NCBI GenBank assembly: GCA_900545025.1
Contig: UQXH01000005.1
Coordinates: forward strand, 40,289 to 104,288
DNA length: 64,000 bases
Direction of reading: 5' to 3'
Source of the DNA: an uncultured Phascolarctobacterium sp.
GTDB taxonomy: Bacteria; Bacillota; Negativicutes; Acidaminococcales; Acidaminococcaceae
The notes below the pieces were generated by a model that was not told the DNA's origin, did not search any database, and worked only from the letters and a program-made list of their open reading frames with translations. Below, in pieces: positions 1 to 8,785 of the stretch. Position numbers and translations under genes: made by a program. The first letter of the stretch is position 1. Each line of letters starts with the position of its first letter.

Positions 1-331
1 CTACGGAGGACAGGCTGTACCAGCCTAAACCCGCCGTCACCAGCAGCGAATCATACAGGCTGAGACCGGTAAACAGGCTGCTGAGGCTGCCGCCGGCAAA
101 ACTGCCGACGATGATAGCTGCCGGTATCGCCAGCGCCAGCGCCAGATTCTGCGGCGTACAGATGCGCTGCAGCAGCTGCCGGTTGCTGCCTATTTCAATA
201 CCGGCAACCAAGACCATGAAATCCAGCGCCGTCATCAGGATTGTATCTAAGGCATCCTTAGCGGTAACATCCAAAAACAGGTGCCCGCCGAAGATACCGA
301 GGACGATGGTTCCCAGTAAGGCATAAATCAT
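1..331 (-). CDS. LysO-type lysine exporter, C-terminal half (cut by window edge)
   Basis: The readable 110 residues form a hydrophobic membrane protein of the LysO/DUF340 family, which exports lysine and its analogues. The stretch GLGWYSLSS near the readable end is the hallmark of the C-terminal LysO domain. In many Firmicutes LysO is split into two genes, and here the start codon overlaps the stop of the N-terminal half in an ATGA arrangement (328-331), so the two are translationally coupled. The 3' end lies outside the window. The family call is firm; substrate is inferred from the E. coli LysO homologue. Confidence 0.8.
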   Translation of the reverse strand, partial: MIYALLGTIVLGIFGGHLFLDVTAKDALDTILMTALDFMVLVAGIEIGSNRQLLQRICTPQNLALALAIPAAIIVGSFAGGSLSSLFTGLSLYDSLLVTAGLGWYSLSSV

Positions 332-621
332 TTCTGCACCTCGCCGTCTTCCATCCTGCTGCGGAAAAATACTGTTACCGGATACAGGGCCAGTATACTG
401 CCGCCAATGGTCATAAGGCCTAAGAGCAACGACTGCCAGCCCAGCACCTCTATCTGCGCCAAAAGGTCAGCATCGCAGCCAATCTTGGCCCCCAGGCAGA
501 CGAGCATCAGAAACAGACAGGCGGTAGACAGCCTGCTCAAAGTAAGCTTTACCTTATAACCAAAAACATCAAACCATCCCAGCAGGATACCTGCTATAAT
601 GGCAATCATTATCTCCTGCAT
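328..621 (-). CDS. LysO-type lysine exporter, N-terminal half
   Basis: A 97-residue membrane protein with three or so hydrophobic segments, matching the DUF340/LysO N-terminal domain. An in-frame start seven codons upstream exists, but the ATG at 621 has a strong GAGGGGG ribosome site 5 bases before it and is preferred. It lies immediately downstream of the terminator of the fatty-acid kinase gene and is coupled to the C-terminal half by an ATGA overlap. The two proteins probably assemble as one exporter in the cytoplasmic membrane. Confidence 0.75.
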   Translation of the reverse strand: MQEIMIAIIAGILLGWFDVFGYKVKLTLSRLSTACLFLMLVCLGAKIGCDADLLAQIEVLGWQSLLLGLMTIGGSILALYPVTVFFRSRMEDGEVQK

Positions 622-635
622 AAGTTCCCCCTCAC

Positions 636-666
636 AACACAAAAGGCCCCGCCGCAGCGGAGCCTT
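636..666 (-). terminator. Intrinsic terminator after fakA
   Basis: A 10-bp GC-rich stem (643-652 with 657-666, one G-U pair) with a TGCG tetraloop, followed on the minus strand by a weak T-rich tract TTGTGTT. It separates fakA from the lysine exporter pair. Confidence 0.7.
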
Positions 667-671
667 GATTT

Positions 672-2282
672 TTATTCCATTGCCATAAGCACAGGATACA
701 AAGGCTGCCCTCCGCGGAACATTTCCACTTCCCAGTCTTCGTTAAGCGTCCGTACATAATCAGCCAGCTCCATGGCGTCTTCCTGCGTCATGTCACTGCC
801 ATAATACATACTGATCAGCTCATAATCTCCGTCTGCCAGCAGCTTGTTTAAAACATCTTTCAAATCGCTGCCGGTGCAGACAATCTTATCGTTGAGCAGT
901 CCCAGATATTCTCCCTGCCGTACGCTGATACCGCTGACTACGCTGTCGCGTACAGCCATGGTGACTGCGCCGCCGGTTATCTCTTTACTGCTGCGCGTCA
1001 TAGTTTCTGTGTTTTCTTCCATACTGCGAGCGCTGTTGAAATTCAGCAATGCCGCCAGCCCCTGCGCCAGGTTAGTCGTCGGCACAAAAGATACTCTGGC
1101 TGCTCCCAGCAGCTTCTTAGCCTGCTCCGCCGCCAGGATGATATTCTTGTTATTGGGCAGGATGACGTACTGTTCACAGCTGCCCTCTTCAATAGCACGA
1201 ACAAAGTCAGCTACCGGAGGATTCATGCTTTGGCCGCCGTTAATGACGGCTGCGCCCATGCCTCGCATAATATCGGCGATACCTTCGCCGGCTGCCACAG
1301 CAAGCACGCCTACGCCGTGTTTTTCCTGCTGTACAGGCTCTTCCTTGAAGATTCTGTTATTGTGCTGGTCAGCCATATTATCAATCTTGATATCATGCAG
1401 GCTGCCCCACTGCTGCGCCTGACTTAACACCTTGCCCGGCACAGCGGTATGGATATGTACCTTGACTATATCTTCCAAGACCGCTACAATCAGCGAATTG
1501 CCCATTTCCTGCAAAGTGCCGGTAACAGTCTTTTTATCTACAGAAGCCCCTTTCACGATGAACTCCGTACAATAGGGATTAGCCAGGTCTGCTTCTTCTG
1601 CCTGCGGCGGTACTAATTGCTTGCCTGCAGAGGTAATCTCCAGTTCTGCGCAGTCCTCGCCGCGCAGTCCGGCAAGACAGCCTTCAAAAAAGGCAATCAG
1701 CCCCTGACCGCCTGCATCCACTACACCTGCCGCTTTTAAAGCCGGCAGCTGCTCGGGAGTGCGCGCCAATTCTTCCTTGCCGGTACGGATGGCTTCCAGC
1801 AGCACGCTTTCCAGATTATCGCTGCTGCGTACCGCCGCATAGGCGCCTTTAGCCATCGCCCTGGCTACGGAAAGGATAGTACCCTCCACCGGCTTGGAAA
1901 CGCTGCGGTAAGCATAAAGGATACCGAACTGGAATGCCTTGCCTATCTCATTATTATCTACGGTAATCTTCCCGCCGACGCCTTTGCCGATGCCGCGCAG
2001 AAGCTGCGACAAGATGACGCCGGAATTACCGCGCGCCCCCATCACGGCGCTCCTGGCAGCTACGCTGCCGACCTCGCCGACATTGGCGGTATCATTCATA
2101 TTACTCAGCGCCCTGGCTACGGACGCCATGGTATACATCATATTGGTTCCCGTGTCGCCGTCCGGAACCGGGAAAACATTAAGATTGTTGATTAACTCAT
2201 AATTTTTTTCAAAGCTGTGATATGCCCCCAGCAGCATAAATTTCAGCTGCTTGCCGGTAATCACCTGCCTGTTTTCCGTCAT
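672..2282 (-). CDS. fakA: Fatty acid kinase catalytic subunit FakA (DAK2-domain protein, YloV family)
   Basis: This 536-residue protein phosphorylates fatty acids bound to FakB, making acyl-phosphate for phospholipid synthesis. The N-terminal DhaL/DAK2 domain has the nucleotide-binding signature NVFPVPDGDTGTN near residue 35 and GARGNSGVILSQ near residue 90. A central domain and a C-terminal FakB-interacting domain follow, and total length fits the family. The ATG at 2282 follows an AGAAAGGTG ribosome site; an upstream in-frame start would overlap the degV-type gene. fakB lies 16 bases upstream on the same strand, so kinase and carrier are co-transcribed. Confidence 0.93.
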   Translation of the reverse strand: MTENRQVITGKQLKFMLLGAYHSFEKNYELINNLNVFPVPDGDTGTNMMYTMASVARALSNMNDTANVGEVGSVAARSAVMGARGNSGVILSQLLRGIGKGVGGKITVDNNEIGKAFQFGILYAYRSVSKPVEGTILSVARAMAKGAYAAVRSSDNLESVLLEAIRTGKEELARTPEQLPALKAAGVVDAGGQGLIAFFEGCLAGLRGEDCAELEITSAGKQLVPPQAEEADLANPYCTEFIVKGASVDKKTVTGTLQEMGNSLIVAVLEDIVKVHIHTAVPGKVLSQAQQWGSLHDIKIDNMADQHNNRIFKEEPVQQEKHGVGVLAVAAGEGIADIMRGMGAAVINGGQSMNPPVADFVRAIEEGSCEQYVILPNNKNIILAAEQAKKLLGAARVSFVPTTNLAQGLAALLNFNSARSMEENTETMTRSSKEITGGAVTMAVRDSVVSGISVRQGEYLGLLNDKIVCTGSDLKDVLNKLLADGDYELISMYYGSDMTQEDAMELADYVRTLNEDWEVEMFRGGQPLYPVLMAME

Positions 2283-2298
2283 ATATAACACCTTTCTT

Positions 2299-3156
2299 CT
2301 AAGCCCGGCGGCGGACAAAAAGGCCTATGACGCCCGGCCCCAAATGCGCGGCCAGCACGGTGCCGATGCCGGTCACCATGGCAGGCACGCCCGGAAACAG
2401 CTCCTGCATTTCCTGTTTCAGCGCCTCTGCGTCCTCAGCGGCTACGGCGTGTGCCACATAAACCGCTTCGATAGGCTGTTTGGCAGCAGCCAGCTCGATC
2501 ATTCTTTTTAAAACTTTCTTCCTGGTACGGCATTTATCCGCTACCTCAAGATTGCCGTCCTCTTTCAGATGCACGATGGGACGGATGCCGAAGATACTGC
2601 CGATCAGCGCTCCCACAGCGCCGATACGTCCGCCCTTTTGCAGATAATCCAAGGTATTGACGCTGAAAAATGTCTCCGTCCGGGCAAACATATCCTCAGC
2701 AAGAGCCGCAGCCTCATCTATACCCATCCCTGCTGCTGTCCTGGCTAAAATTTCCATAGCCACGCCGCTGATAGGGCAGGCGGCAGTCTTACTGTCTACG
2801 ACGCGGATATCTGCTCCCTTGATTTCCTCCATTACCTGACGCGCTGCCAGGCATGCGGTCTGATAAGTGCCGCTTAAAACGCTGCTGACCGTCAGCATGA
2901 TAATCTTCTTGCCTTGATTGGACAGCTCCGTAAAAAGCTCCAGCATGGAACCGATAGGCGGCTGTGATGTGGTCGGCAGCTTGCCGGTCGCACTGACCAT
3001 GTCAAACATTTCCTCCAGCGAGCGGTCACCGTCATACCATTCGCACTCACCCTGCCGCACTACCAGGCGCAGCACATGACAGCGGGGATCGTCTTTCAGC
3101 GGTGTCTCACCGGCCGCAGCAATGCTGTCTACAATCACATGTATATCTGTACTCAT
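2299..3156 (-). CDS. fakB: DegV-family fatty-acid-binding protein FakB
   Basis: A 285-residue DegV-family protein. These bind a single fatty acid and present its carboxyl group to FakA. Family signatures are the early VIVDSIA segment, the TSQP motif near residue 62 and the SSVLSGTYQ motif near residue 91 that caps the carboxylate. It has an AGGAGG ribosome site just before the ATG and is directly upstream of fakA, which confirms pairing. Which fatty acid it prefers cannot be told from sequence. With the FadL-type porin at 18822 it suggests exogenous fatty acids are taken up. Confidence 0.9.
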   Translation of the reverse strand: MSTDIHVIVDSIAAAGETPLKDDPRCHVLRLVVRQGECEWYDGDRSLEEMFDMVSATGKLPTTSQPPIGSMLELFTELSNQGKKIIMLTVSSVLSGTYQTACLAARQVMEEIKGADIRVVDSKTAACPISGVAMEILARTAAGMGIDEAAALAEDMFARTETFFSVNTLDYLQKGGRIGAVGALIGSIFGIRPIVHLKEDGNLEVADKCRTRKKVLKRMIELAAAKQPIEAVYVAHAVAAEDAEALKQEMQELFPGVPAMVTGIGTVLAAHLGPGVIGLFVRRRA

Positions 3157-3294
3157 AAGAGCCTCCTGTTGTTTTCTTAAAGATACCTGCAGAAAGTTAT
3201 AATTATGTTATATCTTATCATAAATTGCTGATTTTTTCCATATTATCCCCTATTTGCTTTATGATTATTCACTTTTTGCATAACTGTTTATGGC

Positions 3295-3322
3295 AAAAAA
3301 AAAAGCCCTTACGAAGAAGGGC
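3295..3322 (-). terminator. Intrinsic terminator after the LCP gene
   Basis: A GCCCTT/AAGGGC stem with six-base loop followed on the minus strand by ten T residues. It ends transcription of the LCP-family gene. The rest of 3157-3409 is AT-rich and should hold the fakB promoter, but no convincing -35/-10 pair was identified. Confidence 0.9.
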
Positions 3323-3409
3323 CAAATGAGGGGCTGTTTTGATGCTTTAAGTATAACAAACTTTACTGTAAAATTCAAGCATTTTTGTAAATTTTCTTAC
3401 AATTTTTCT

Positions 3410-4813
3410 TTATTTGAAGTCTTTTCCCAGCATGATTACGCCGTCACAATCAGAAGCGCCATCCCTGCTGATACGCATCTTATGAGCAAAAGGCACATTG
3501 GAAAGCCTGCTGACTACGGCGCCGTTGTTGGTAGTAGAAATAACCGTAGTCGTTTCCTGTACCTCGCCGCTGCCGCCGCTGATGACGGTAAAGCCCGCGC
3601 TCTGCAGCTTAGCCGTAGCAGCTCCTGCCGCCTCCTTGCTGCCGCTGCAGTTTACCAGGCGCACCACCGTACCGCCGGGACGTTCTTCGTCTGCAGCTGC
3701 ATCAGGACGTGCTTCCTGTTTAGCCAGCTCACGTTTTCTGTCCTTAGCATCTGCTTTTTTATCCTTGCTCTTCACTTTTTTGCTGCCCGGCGTATCCTTG
3801 TCTGCTTTTTCCTCGGCAGCCTCTTTTTCTTTTTTCAGTTCTTCCTTATTTTCATCACTGGTATCGCCTTGCTCAACCTTTTCCAGAGCGCGGTTATATT
3901 CGTCTTCCATCAGCTCGGCTGCAGTTCTGTAGCGTTCGCTCATCTGGGCGCCCTGCATCTTGACCATCTCGCTGCGCAGATCGGTAATATCCGGCAGCCA
4001 GTAGCTGATACCGTCGATATACTGGGGGGTGCCAGGCACCGTCGCCATCACCAGGCCACCTTCTTTGACCATGGAATGGAGCGCCTTGCCGATTTCCATC
4101 ATGTCACCGACCGGCAGATTAGTCTTAATCATAGAGCTAAGCTGCTTAGCCAGTCCGGGAACATGCAGCAGCATATCCGCAGAGGTAATCTTCTCATATA
4201 CTGCCAGCATAAAATGCTGCTGGCGCTTAATACGTCCGATGTCGCCTTCCTCGTCACGATAACGTACATACTGGATAGCAGTTTCGCCGTCCAGATGCTG
4301 CGGCCCTTTTTGCAGGTCCACCTTGAAGCCGTCCCAGTCGTCATAATAGTACATATCTTTTTCTACGTTGATGTCGATGCCGCCGATAGCGTCCACCAAG
4401 CCTTGAAAGCCTTTAAAATCAACCATGACATAATTATCAATCCTGATGCCCAGCAGTTCCTCTACCGTCTTCTGCGTCAGCTCACGGCCGCCGTAAGCAT
4501 AGGCGTGGTTAATCTTGTCCCAGCCATGCCCAGGTATGCGCACGCGGGTATCGCGGGGAATCGAGAGCAGGGAGATATTCTTGCTGTCCTTGTCGAACAT
4601 TACCACAAACAAAGTATCGCTGCGGCCCACATCGTTTTCAGAAGGACGTTCATCCACGCCCAGCACAACAATGTTCTTTTTCAGCGCCAGACGATCCTCC
4701 CTGGTCAGGTTATCCAGAGATTTATCAGGAAAGAACACGCTATATAAGCCATAGGCGACAATACAGAGCACGCCTAAAATAATCAGCATCTTGCCAGTAA
4801 AAAACTTCTTCAT
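3410..4813 (-). CDS. LytR-CpsA-Psr (LCP) family cell-wall glycopolymer ligase with LytR_C domain
   Basis: A 467-residue protein with an uncleaved N-terminal membrane anchor (residues 5-28), an extracytoplasmic LCP domain (about 45-200) and a C-terminal LytR_C domain (about 370-460). LCP enzymes transfer lipid-linked glycopolymers to peptidoglycan. Recognisable are VLGVDER, the conserved SIPRDTRV arginine/aspartate motif, DKINHAYAYGG and the RYRDEEGD-IGRIKRQQ motif. Between the domains is a highly charged Lys/Glu linker (about 285-365) likely to be extended. Ribosome site AGGAAGGG. Polymer substrate unknown. Confidence 0.9.
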   Translation of the reverse strand: MKKFFTGKMLIILGVLCIVAYGLYSVFFPDKSLDNLTREDRLALKKNIVVLGVDERPSENDVGRSDTLFVVMFDKDSKNISLLSIPRDTRVRIPGHGWDKINHAYAYGGRELTQKTVEELLGIRIDNYVMVDFKGFQGLVDAIGGIDINVEKDMYYYDDWDGFKVDLQKGPQHLDGETAIQYVRYRDEEGDIGRIKRQQHFMLAVYEKITSADMLLHVPGLAKQLSSMIKTNLPVGDMMEIGKALHSMVKEGGLVMATVPGTPQYIDGISYWLPDITDLRSEMVKMQGAQMSERYRTAAELMEDEYNRALEKVEQGDTSDENKEELKKEKEAAEEKADKDTPGSKKVKSKDKKADAKDRKRELAKQEARPDAAADEERPGGTVVRLVNCSGSKEAAGAATAKLQSAGFTVISGGSGEVQETTTVISTTNNGAVVSRLSNVPFAHKMRISRDGASDCDGVIMLGKDFK

Positions 4814-4830
4814 CAGTAAACTATCCCTTC

Positions 4831-5484
4831 CTATCTAATCAAATCATGCAGCACGTCGCGGCTGCGGCGCAAAAACGCGTACAGCATCCTGGCCGTCAGT
4901 CCCCAGATAACACGCTCCCGGTACTGATAAAAATATACATTATATTCCTTATGCAGCCGCCAGTCCCGCTGTCTTCCCGGTACCAAACGGAACGGAAAAT
5001 CCTCCGCCGGCCTGTCTGCCAGCAGCATAGAGCCTTTCAACGGCTCCTGCTCCAGCAAATGCTGCAGCGGCACGGTAAATACCTCCTGCACTTCGTCGGC
5101 ATTGAAACGAATCTTTGCCATATCGCTGATGAAGCCTACAAAAGGATGGATGATAGGCCCTGTATGCGTCACTAAGGCATCCAGCTCGCCCAGCACTCTG
5201 ATGTCTGCTTCTTCCAGCCCCAATTCCTCACAGGTTTCACGGATAGCGGTAATACGGAAATCCTTATCGGCACATTCGTAACGTCCGCCGGGAAAGCAGA
5301 CCTCGCCGGGCTGCCTGTACAAGCGCAGCGAGCGTACCTCGAACAGCACTGCCGGCCCTGCGTCTGTCGCCACGATGGGCAGCAGCACAGCCGCGTCCCA
5401 TAATCTGTCCAGTTTATCGATACCTGCCGGACGACGATGCAGTTTTTCATAAATACCTTGCTGTAAAGCCTCTAAATCGTTCAT
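4831..5484 (-). CDS. NUDIX hydrolase, CoA pyrophosphatase-like
   Basis: A 217-residue NUDIX protein of the NudL/CoA-diphosphatase type, which cleaves CoA and derivatives to 4'-phosphopantetheine. The NUDIX helix is visible as AIRETCEELGL near residue 90, preceded by PGEVCFPGGR, typical of this subfamily. The ORF can be extended 51 codons upstream, but the extension runs through an AT-rich spacer and the terminator of the symporter gene; the ATG at 5484 has a GAAGGTG ribosome site. It precedes the LCP gene by 17 bases and may share its transcript. Confidence 0.8.
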   Translation of the reverse strand: MNDLEALQQGIYEKLHRRPAGIDKLDRLWDAAVLLPIVATDAGPAVLFEVRSLRLYRQPGEVCFPGGRYECADKDFRITAIRETCEELGLEEADIRVLGELDALVTHTGPIIHPFVGFISDMAKIRFNADEVQEVFTVPLQHLLEQEPLKGSMLLADRPAEDFPFRLVPGRQRDWRLHKEYNVYFYQYRERVIWGLTARMLYAFLRRSRDVLHDLIR

Positions 5485-5579
5485 GACCGCACCTTCATAA
5501 AAAATAGTATTTAATTTTTCTACAATCCGCAAATAATTTCCTGCCGGAAAATGTAACAATGGTGTAAAAAATATCGCTG

Positions 5580-5622
5580 CAAAAAAAGACTGCATCTGCG
5601 GTATAATCCGCAAACGCAGTCT
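5580..5622 (-). terminator. Intrinsic terminator after the dicarboxylate symporter gene
   Basis: A long stem AGACTGC...GCAGTCT with a second inner TGCGG/CCGCA pairing, followed by seven T on the minus strand. Confidence 0.9.
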
Positions 5623-5637
5623 AAAATTCTCGCTCAA

Positions 5638-6852
5638 TTAAAACAGAGGCTCTTTAACATTTTCCTTTTCGCTCTTATCAACCAGATAGCAGACAGTAGC
5701 ATCACCGGTGATGTTTACGCAGGTACGCGGCATATCAAGGATACGGTCGATACCGGCGATCAGTGCGGAGCCTTCCAGAGGCAGGCCGATAGCAGTCAGG
5801 ATCATCGTCAGCATGATGAAGCCGGCGCCCGGAACACCTGCAGTACCGATAGAAGCCAGGGTACCGGTCAGGATGACGGTCAGGAGCTGTCCGCTGGTCA
5901 GATCAACACCGTAGATCTGGGCAATAAACAGCGCGCACACGCCTTGGTAAACAGCGGTACCGTCCATATTGATGGTAGCGCCAAGCGGCAGGACGAAGCT
6001 GGAGATTTCTTTGGAAACGCCCAGTTTCTGTACGCAGGCCATATTGACAGGCAGGCTGCCGCCGGAGGAGCAGCTGGTGAAAGCCAGCAGCTGGGCAGGA
6101 GCGATACCTTTGAAAAATTCTATCGGGCTGATCTTGCCGATAAACTGCAGCATAGCGCCATAAACAACAACAGCATGCAGCAGGCAGCCGAGATATACGG
6201 CAACGACTACTTTCAGCAGCGGCAGCAGTACGGCGGGGCCGTTAGCGGCAACAACCGGAGTGATAAGGCCGAAAACGCCGATAGGCGCAAAGTTCATAAT
6301 CATGCCTACGATTTTGTAGGAAACTTCTGCCAGGCCGTCAATAGTCCTCTTTAAATATTCCGCACGTTCGCCGACCATGGAGATGCCGATGCCGATAAAC
6401 AGAGAGAAGACGATAATCTGCAGCATATTTGCTTTCAGCATTGCTTCCATAGCGTTAGTCGGGAAGATGTCGATAATAACGCTCATAATGGGCGGCGCAG
6501 CCTTAGCAGCCGCTTTTACGCCTTCCGCAGGCATATTCACGCCGGCACCCGGTTGGATGATGATAGCCAGGATCAGGCCAAGCACGATTGCAAAAGCAGT
6601 GGTCCCCAGGTAGTAAGCCATGGTCTTCGCACCGATACGGCCGATCTTCTTCACGTCGCCCAGACTGCAGACACCGATAACCAGAGAAGAAAATACCAGC
6701 GGCACGATGATCATCTTGATCATATTCATAAAGATGGTACCAAACGGAGCAATCCAGGTCTTAGCCAAGTCTACGCCATCCGCACCCAGCTCCAGGCCGG
6801 CAATGATACCAAGGCCGAGAGCGATTAAGATTTTTGTGGATAAGTTCATCAT
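5638..6852 (-). CDS. Dicarboxylate/amino acid:cation symporter (DAACS, GltP/DctA family)
   Basis: A 404-residue polytopic membrane protein, family-typical length, that couples uptake of glutamate, aspartate or C4-dicarboxylates to Na+ or H+. Hallmarks are the serine-rich re-entrant loop FTSCSSGGSLP (around residue 260), the GATINMDGTAVY motif (around 290) and the substrate-binding DRILDMPRTCVNITGDA near the C terminus. The last motif, with arginine preceding TCVN, is consistent with acidic amino acids or dicarboxylates. An AGGGGGAG ribosome site precedes two adjacent ATG codons. Two palindromes in its promoter suggest specific regulation. Confidence 0.9.
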   Translation of the reverse strand: MMNLSTKILIALGLGIIAGLELGADGVDLAKTWIAPFGTIFMNMIKMIIVPLVFSSLVIGVCSLGDVKKIGRIGAKTMAYYLGTTAFAIVLGLILAIIIQPGAGVNMPAEGVKAAAKAAPPIMSVIIDIFPTNAMEAMLKANMLQIIVFSLFIGIGISMVGERAEYLKRTIDGLAEVSYKIVGMIMNFAPIGVFGLITPVVAANGPAVLLPLLKVVVAVYLGCLLHAVVVYGAMLQFIGKISPIEFFKGIAPAQLLAFTSCSSGGSLPVNMACVQKLGVSKEISSFVLPLGATINMDGTAVYQGVCALFIAQIYGVDLTSGQLLTVILTGTLASIGTAGVPGAGFIMLTMILTAIGLPLEGSALIAGIDRILDMPRTCVNITGDATVCYLVDKSEKENVKEPLF

Positions 6853-6889
6853 ATACTCCCCCTAAATAAAAATACAATTTATGTTCTCA

Positions 6890-6948
6890 ATTATACCAAA
6901 TTTTTTCTGTTTTATGCTCTTGTATACAGTATTATTGCTTTGTATACA
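6890..6948 (-). promoter_or_regulatory. Symporter promoter with paired TGTATACA palindromes
   Basis: A TATAAT -10 element lies at 6890-6895 on the minus strand, about 38 bases before the symporter start; no good -35 is visible. Two copies of the perfect palindrome TGTATACA occur at 6921-6928 and 6941-6948, exactly 20 bases apart within a near 20-base tandem repeat. Spacing of two helical turns suggests a dimeric regulator bound twice, and the sequence resembles GntR-type operators. The regulator is not identified. Confidence 0.55.
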
Positions 6949-6967
6949 ATATTCTTGCAAAAGATAA

Positions 6968-7004
6968 ATAAAAAACACTCCCTGCTTACAGCCGCAGGAA
7001 GTGT
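6968..7004 (-). terminator. Intrinsic terminator after the XRE regulator gene
   Basis: Stem of eleven base pairs (ACACTTCCTGC with GCAGGGAGTGT, one G-U pair) followed by a run of T on the minus strand. Confidence 0.9.
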
Positions 7005-7013
7005 AGTTGCTAC

Positions 7014-7340
7014 TTATTTGTTCCGCAAAGACAGAAGGCGCAGAGCCTCAGCCAGCTCATTGACAGTTACCCCGGAAAGTACATCGAGGCTGCTGTCTTT
7101 TTCTTTCTTACTTTCTCTGCCATACACAAGCTCGTCGATAGTACAGCCTAAAAACTGGCTGATCTGGATGGCAGAAACCAGACTGAGCCCGATATTGCCG
7201 TTTTCGATATTGCTCATATGGGTCTGGGACAAACCCAGAGATTTAGCCATCTTGATTTGGGAAACGCCCTGAGTAATACGCATAATCTTGATATTATTGC
7301 CAATCTTCTTGTAATCAATATCTTTTCTGTCAATAGCCAT
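7014..7340 (-). CDS. XRE-family HTH transcriptional regulator
   Basis: A 108-residue protein with a Cro/C1-type helix-turn-helix at residues 12-68 (GVSQIKMAKSLGLSQTHMSNIENG includes the recognition helix) and a short C-terminal helical tail. The start has a GAAGGAG ribosome site and a good upstream promoter, and the gene has its own terminator, so it is monocistronic. Its target is unknown; the neighbouring symporter promoter with its palindromes is one possibility, though those palindromes look more GntR-like. Confidence 0.85.
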   Translation of the reverse strand: MAIDRKDIDYKKIGNNIKIMRITQGVSQIKMAKSLGLSQTHMSNIENGNIGLSLVSAIQISQFLGCTIDELVYGRESKKEKDSSLDVLSGVTVNELAEALRLLSLRNK

Positions 7341-7365
7341 GCTTTCACTCCTTCAATGATCTGTT

Positions 7366-7393
7366 ATTATAAAGCTTACCTGCCTAAAAACAA
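7366..7393 (-). promoter_or_regulatory. Promoter of the XRE regulator gene
   Basis: TTGTTT (7388-7393) and a perfect TATAAT (7366-7371) on the minus strand with a 16-base spacer, about 25 bases before the start codon. The AT-rich remainder of 7394-7555 holds nothing recognisable. Confidence 0.65.
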
Positions 7394-7554
7394 AGTATTT
7401 ATCATATTTTCCCGAAAATCATAGTATGTTTTAGTGAAACAAAGTAAAAACTTTTTTTTGATTTTCATTTTATAAACGGACGATATTACTTTATTATTTA
7501 TAACAGGTATTCTATCACAGTTTTTATGACTTTGCAACACTAAAGTAAAGTATA

Positions 7555-7591
7555 TAAAAAAGGCAAATACCTTGTGCAAGGTATTTGCCTT
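7555..7591 (-). terminator. Intrinsic terminator after pdxK
   Basis: A perfect 14-bp inverted repeat (AAGGCAAATACCTT with its complement, loop GTGC or GCAC) flanked by T runs. It can act in both directions but fits the end of pdxK on the minus strand. Confidence 0.92.
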
Positions 7592-7622
7592 TTCTTTGAA
7601 CAAGTAGGATTATTGTTTCAGT

Positions 7623-8441
7623 CTATTCTCCCCATCTGCGGAAAGCCGTATGATTGGTGCAGCCGCTGTATTGATTTAAGACAAAAGAATGCCGCAAGGC
7701 AGCCGTGATGAATTTTTTTGCCTGGAACACAGCCTCGGGAACACTCAGGCCGTTAGCCAGTCCGGCAGTAATAGCCGCAGAATAAGTGCAGCCGGCGCCA
7801 TGGTTATAAGAAGGATAAATCTTCTTCTCAGCCATTTCGGTAAATTCCTTGCCGTCATATAATACGTCGATAGCTTCGTCGTTTTCCATACGTTCGCCGC
7901 CTTTAATGACAACGTACTTAGCGCCCAGTTCCTTAATGCGTCCGGCCGCCTCTTTAATCTCGTCCAGTGTCTTTACCTGCGGCAGCCCTGCCAGATAGGC
8001 AGCCTCCAAAGTGTTCGGTGTAATGACATCGGCACGCTGGATCAGCAGCTGCTTGATAGCTGCCGCCGCATCGGGAACCATAATGGTATCAATGCCCTTG
8101 CAGACCATTACCGGGTCGATAACTACATTTTTTAACCGGAAACGGTCGATAGTACGCGCAACCAGCTCTACCAGCTCGGCGCTGCCCAGCATACCAGTCT
8201 TCATAGCGTCGATGCCGATACCTGCCAAAATGGTTTCCAACTGTTTCTCCACCACGTGCAGCTCAATGGGGAAAATTTCATGATCCCAGGCATTATGCGG
8301 ATTCTGTGCTACAATGACGGTCAAGGCAGTCATGCCGTAAACATTAAGTTCTTCAAAAGTTTTCAGATCAGCAGCCATACCTGCGCCGCCGCTGGCGTCG
8401 CTGCCAGCAATAGTCATAGCTTTATGCAATGCATTATTCAT
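7623..8441 (-). CDS. pdxK: Pyridoxine kinase (PdxK/ThiD family)
   Basis: A 272-residue ribokinase-fold protein that phosphorylates pyridoxine/pyridoxal or hydroxymethylpyrimidine. It resembles the Bacillus subtilis ThiD-like pyridoxine kinase closely: GSDASGGAG near the N terminus, VIDPVMVCKG, GGERMENDEAIDVLYDG and the C-terminal segment SFVLNQYSG all follow that enzyme rather than the bifunctional ThiD. The ATG at 8441 follows GGAGGGAAG; an apparent earlier start is a TTG. No thiamine genes are adjacent, which favours the vitamin B6 salvage role. Confidence 0.85.
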   Translation of the reverse strand: MNNALHKAMTIAGSDASGGAGMAADLKTFEELNVYGMTALTVIVAQNPHNAWDHEIFPIELHVVEKQLETILAGIGIDAMKTGMLGSAELVELVARTIDRFRLKNVVIDPVMVCKGIDTIMVPDAAAAIKQLLIQRADVITPNTLEAAYLAGLPQVKTLDEIKEAAGRIKELGAKYVVIKGGERMENDEAIDVLYDGKEFTEMAEKKIYPSYNHGAGCTYSAAITAGLANGLSVPEAVFQAKKFITAALRHSFVLNQYSGCTNHTAFRRWGE

Positions 8442-8462
8442 TATTCTTCCCTCCAATGAATA

Positions 8463-8753
8463 TCATTTACCAAAAATTTCAAACAGCACCACTGCCACTG
8501 CGCCAGGAACGCCAAAAAAGCCTGCTATCAGCGCTTTCAGCAGCGTAATCTTCATATGGAAGCCTGCCATAGTTCCCAGCAGATTGATTACCCACAGCAG
8601 CGCAGCCCCGCAGATACCGTTCCAGACCAGCTTAAACGGCAGCGACAGCAGCTTTACCGCTATAAGTACAATCAATACGCCGGTCACAAGCGGCGCTATC
8701 GGACCTAAGGGCCCCAGTCCCAGTTCTGCCGAAACACTGTTAAGCATTTCCAT
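8463..8753 (-). CDS. bofA: BofA-family membrane protein (pro-sigma-K processing inhibitor family)
   Basis: A 96-residue protein with two or three hydrophobic segments and the BofA-typical GFFGVPGAVAVVL C-terminal motif. In Bacillus BofA restrains processing of pro-sigma-K, but the family is widespread next to recR in Firmicutes, including non-sporulating ones, so that role should not be assumed here. The position directly downstream of recR is the conserved arrangement. Confidence 0.8.
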   Translation of the reverse strand: MEMLNSVSAELGLGPLGPIAPLVTGVLIVLIAVKLLSLPFKLVWNGICGAALLWVINLLGTMAGFHMKITLLKALIAGFFGVPGAVAVVLFEIFGK

Positions 8754-8785
8754 AATCAAAGCCAGCCTTTCACTTTCTCTTTTTC

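Noticed and set aside
7376..7603. A 75-codon minus-strand frame
   Set aside because: It starts inside the pdxK terminator and continues through AT-rich promoter sequence of the XRE gene; no ribosome site and no recognisable protein.
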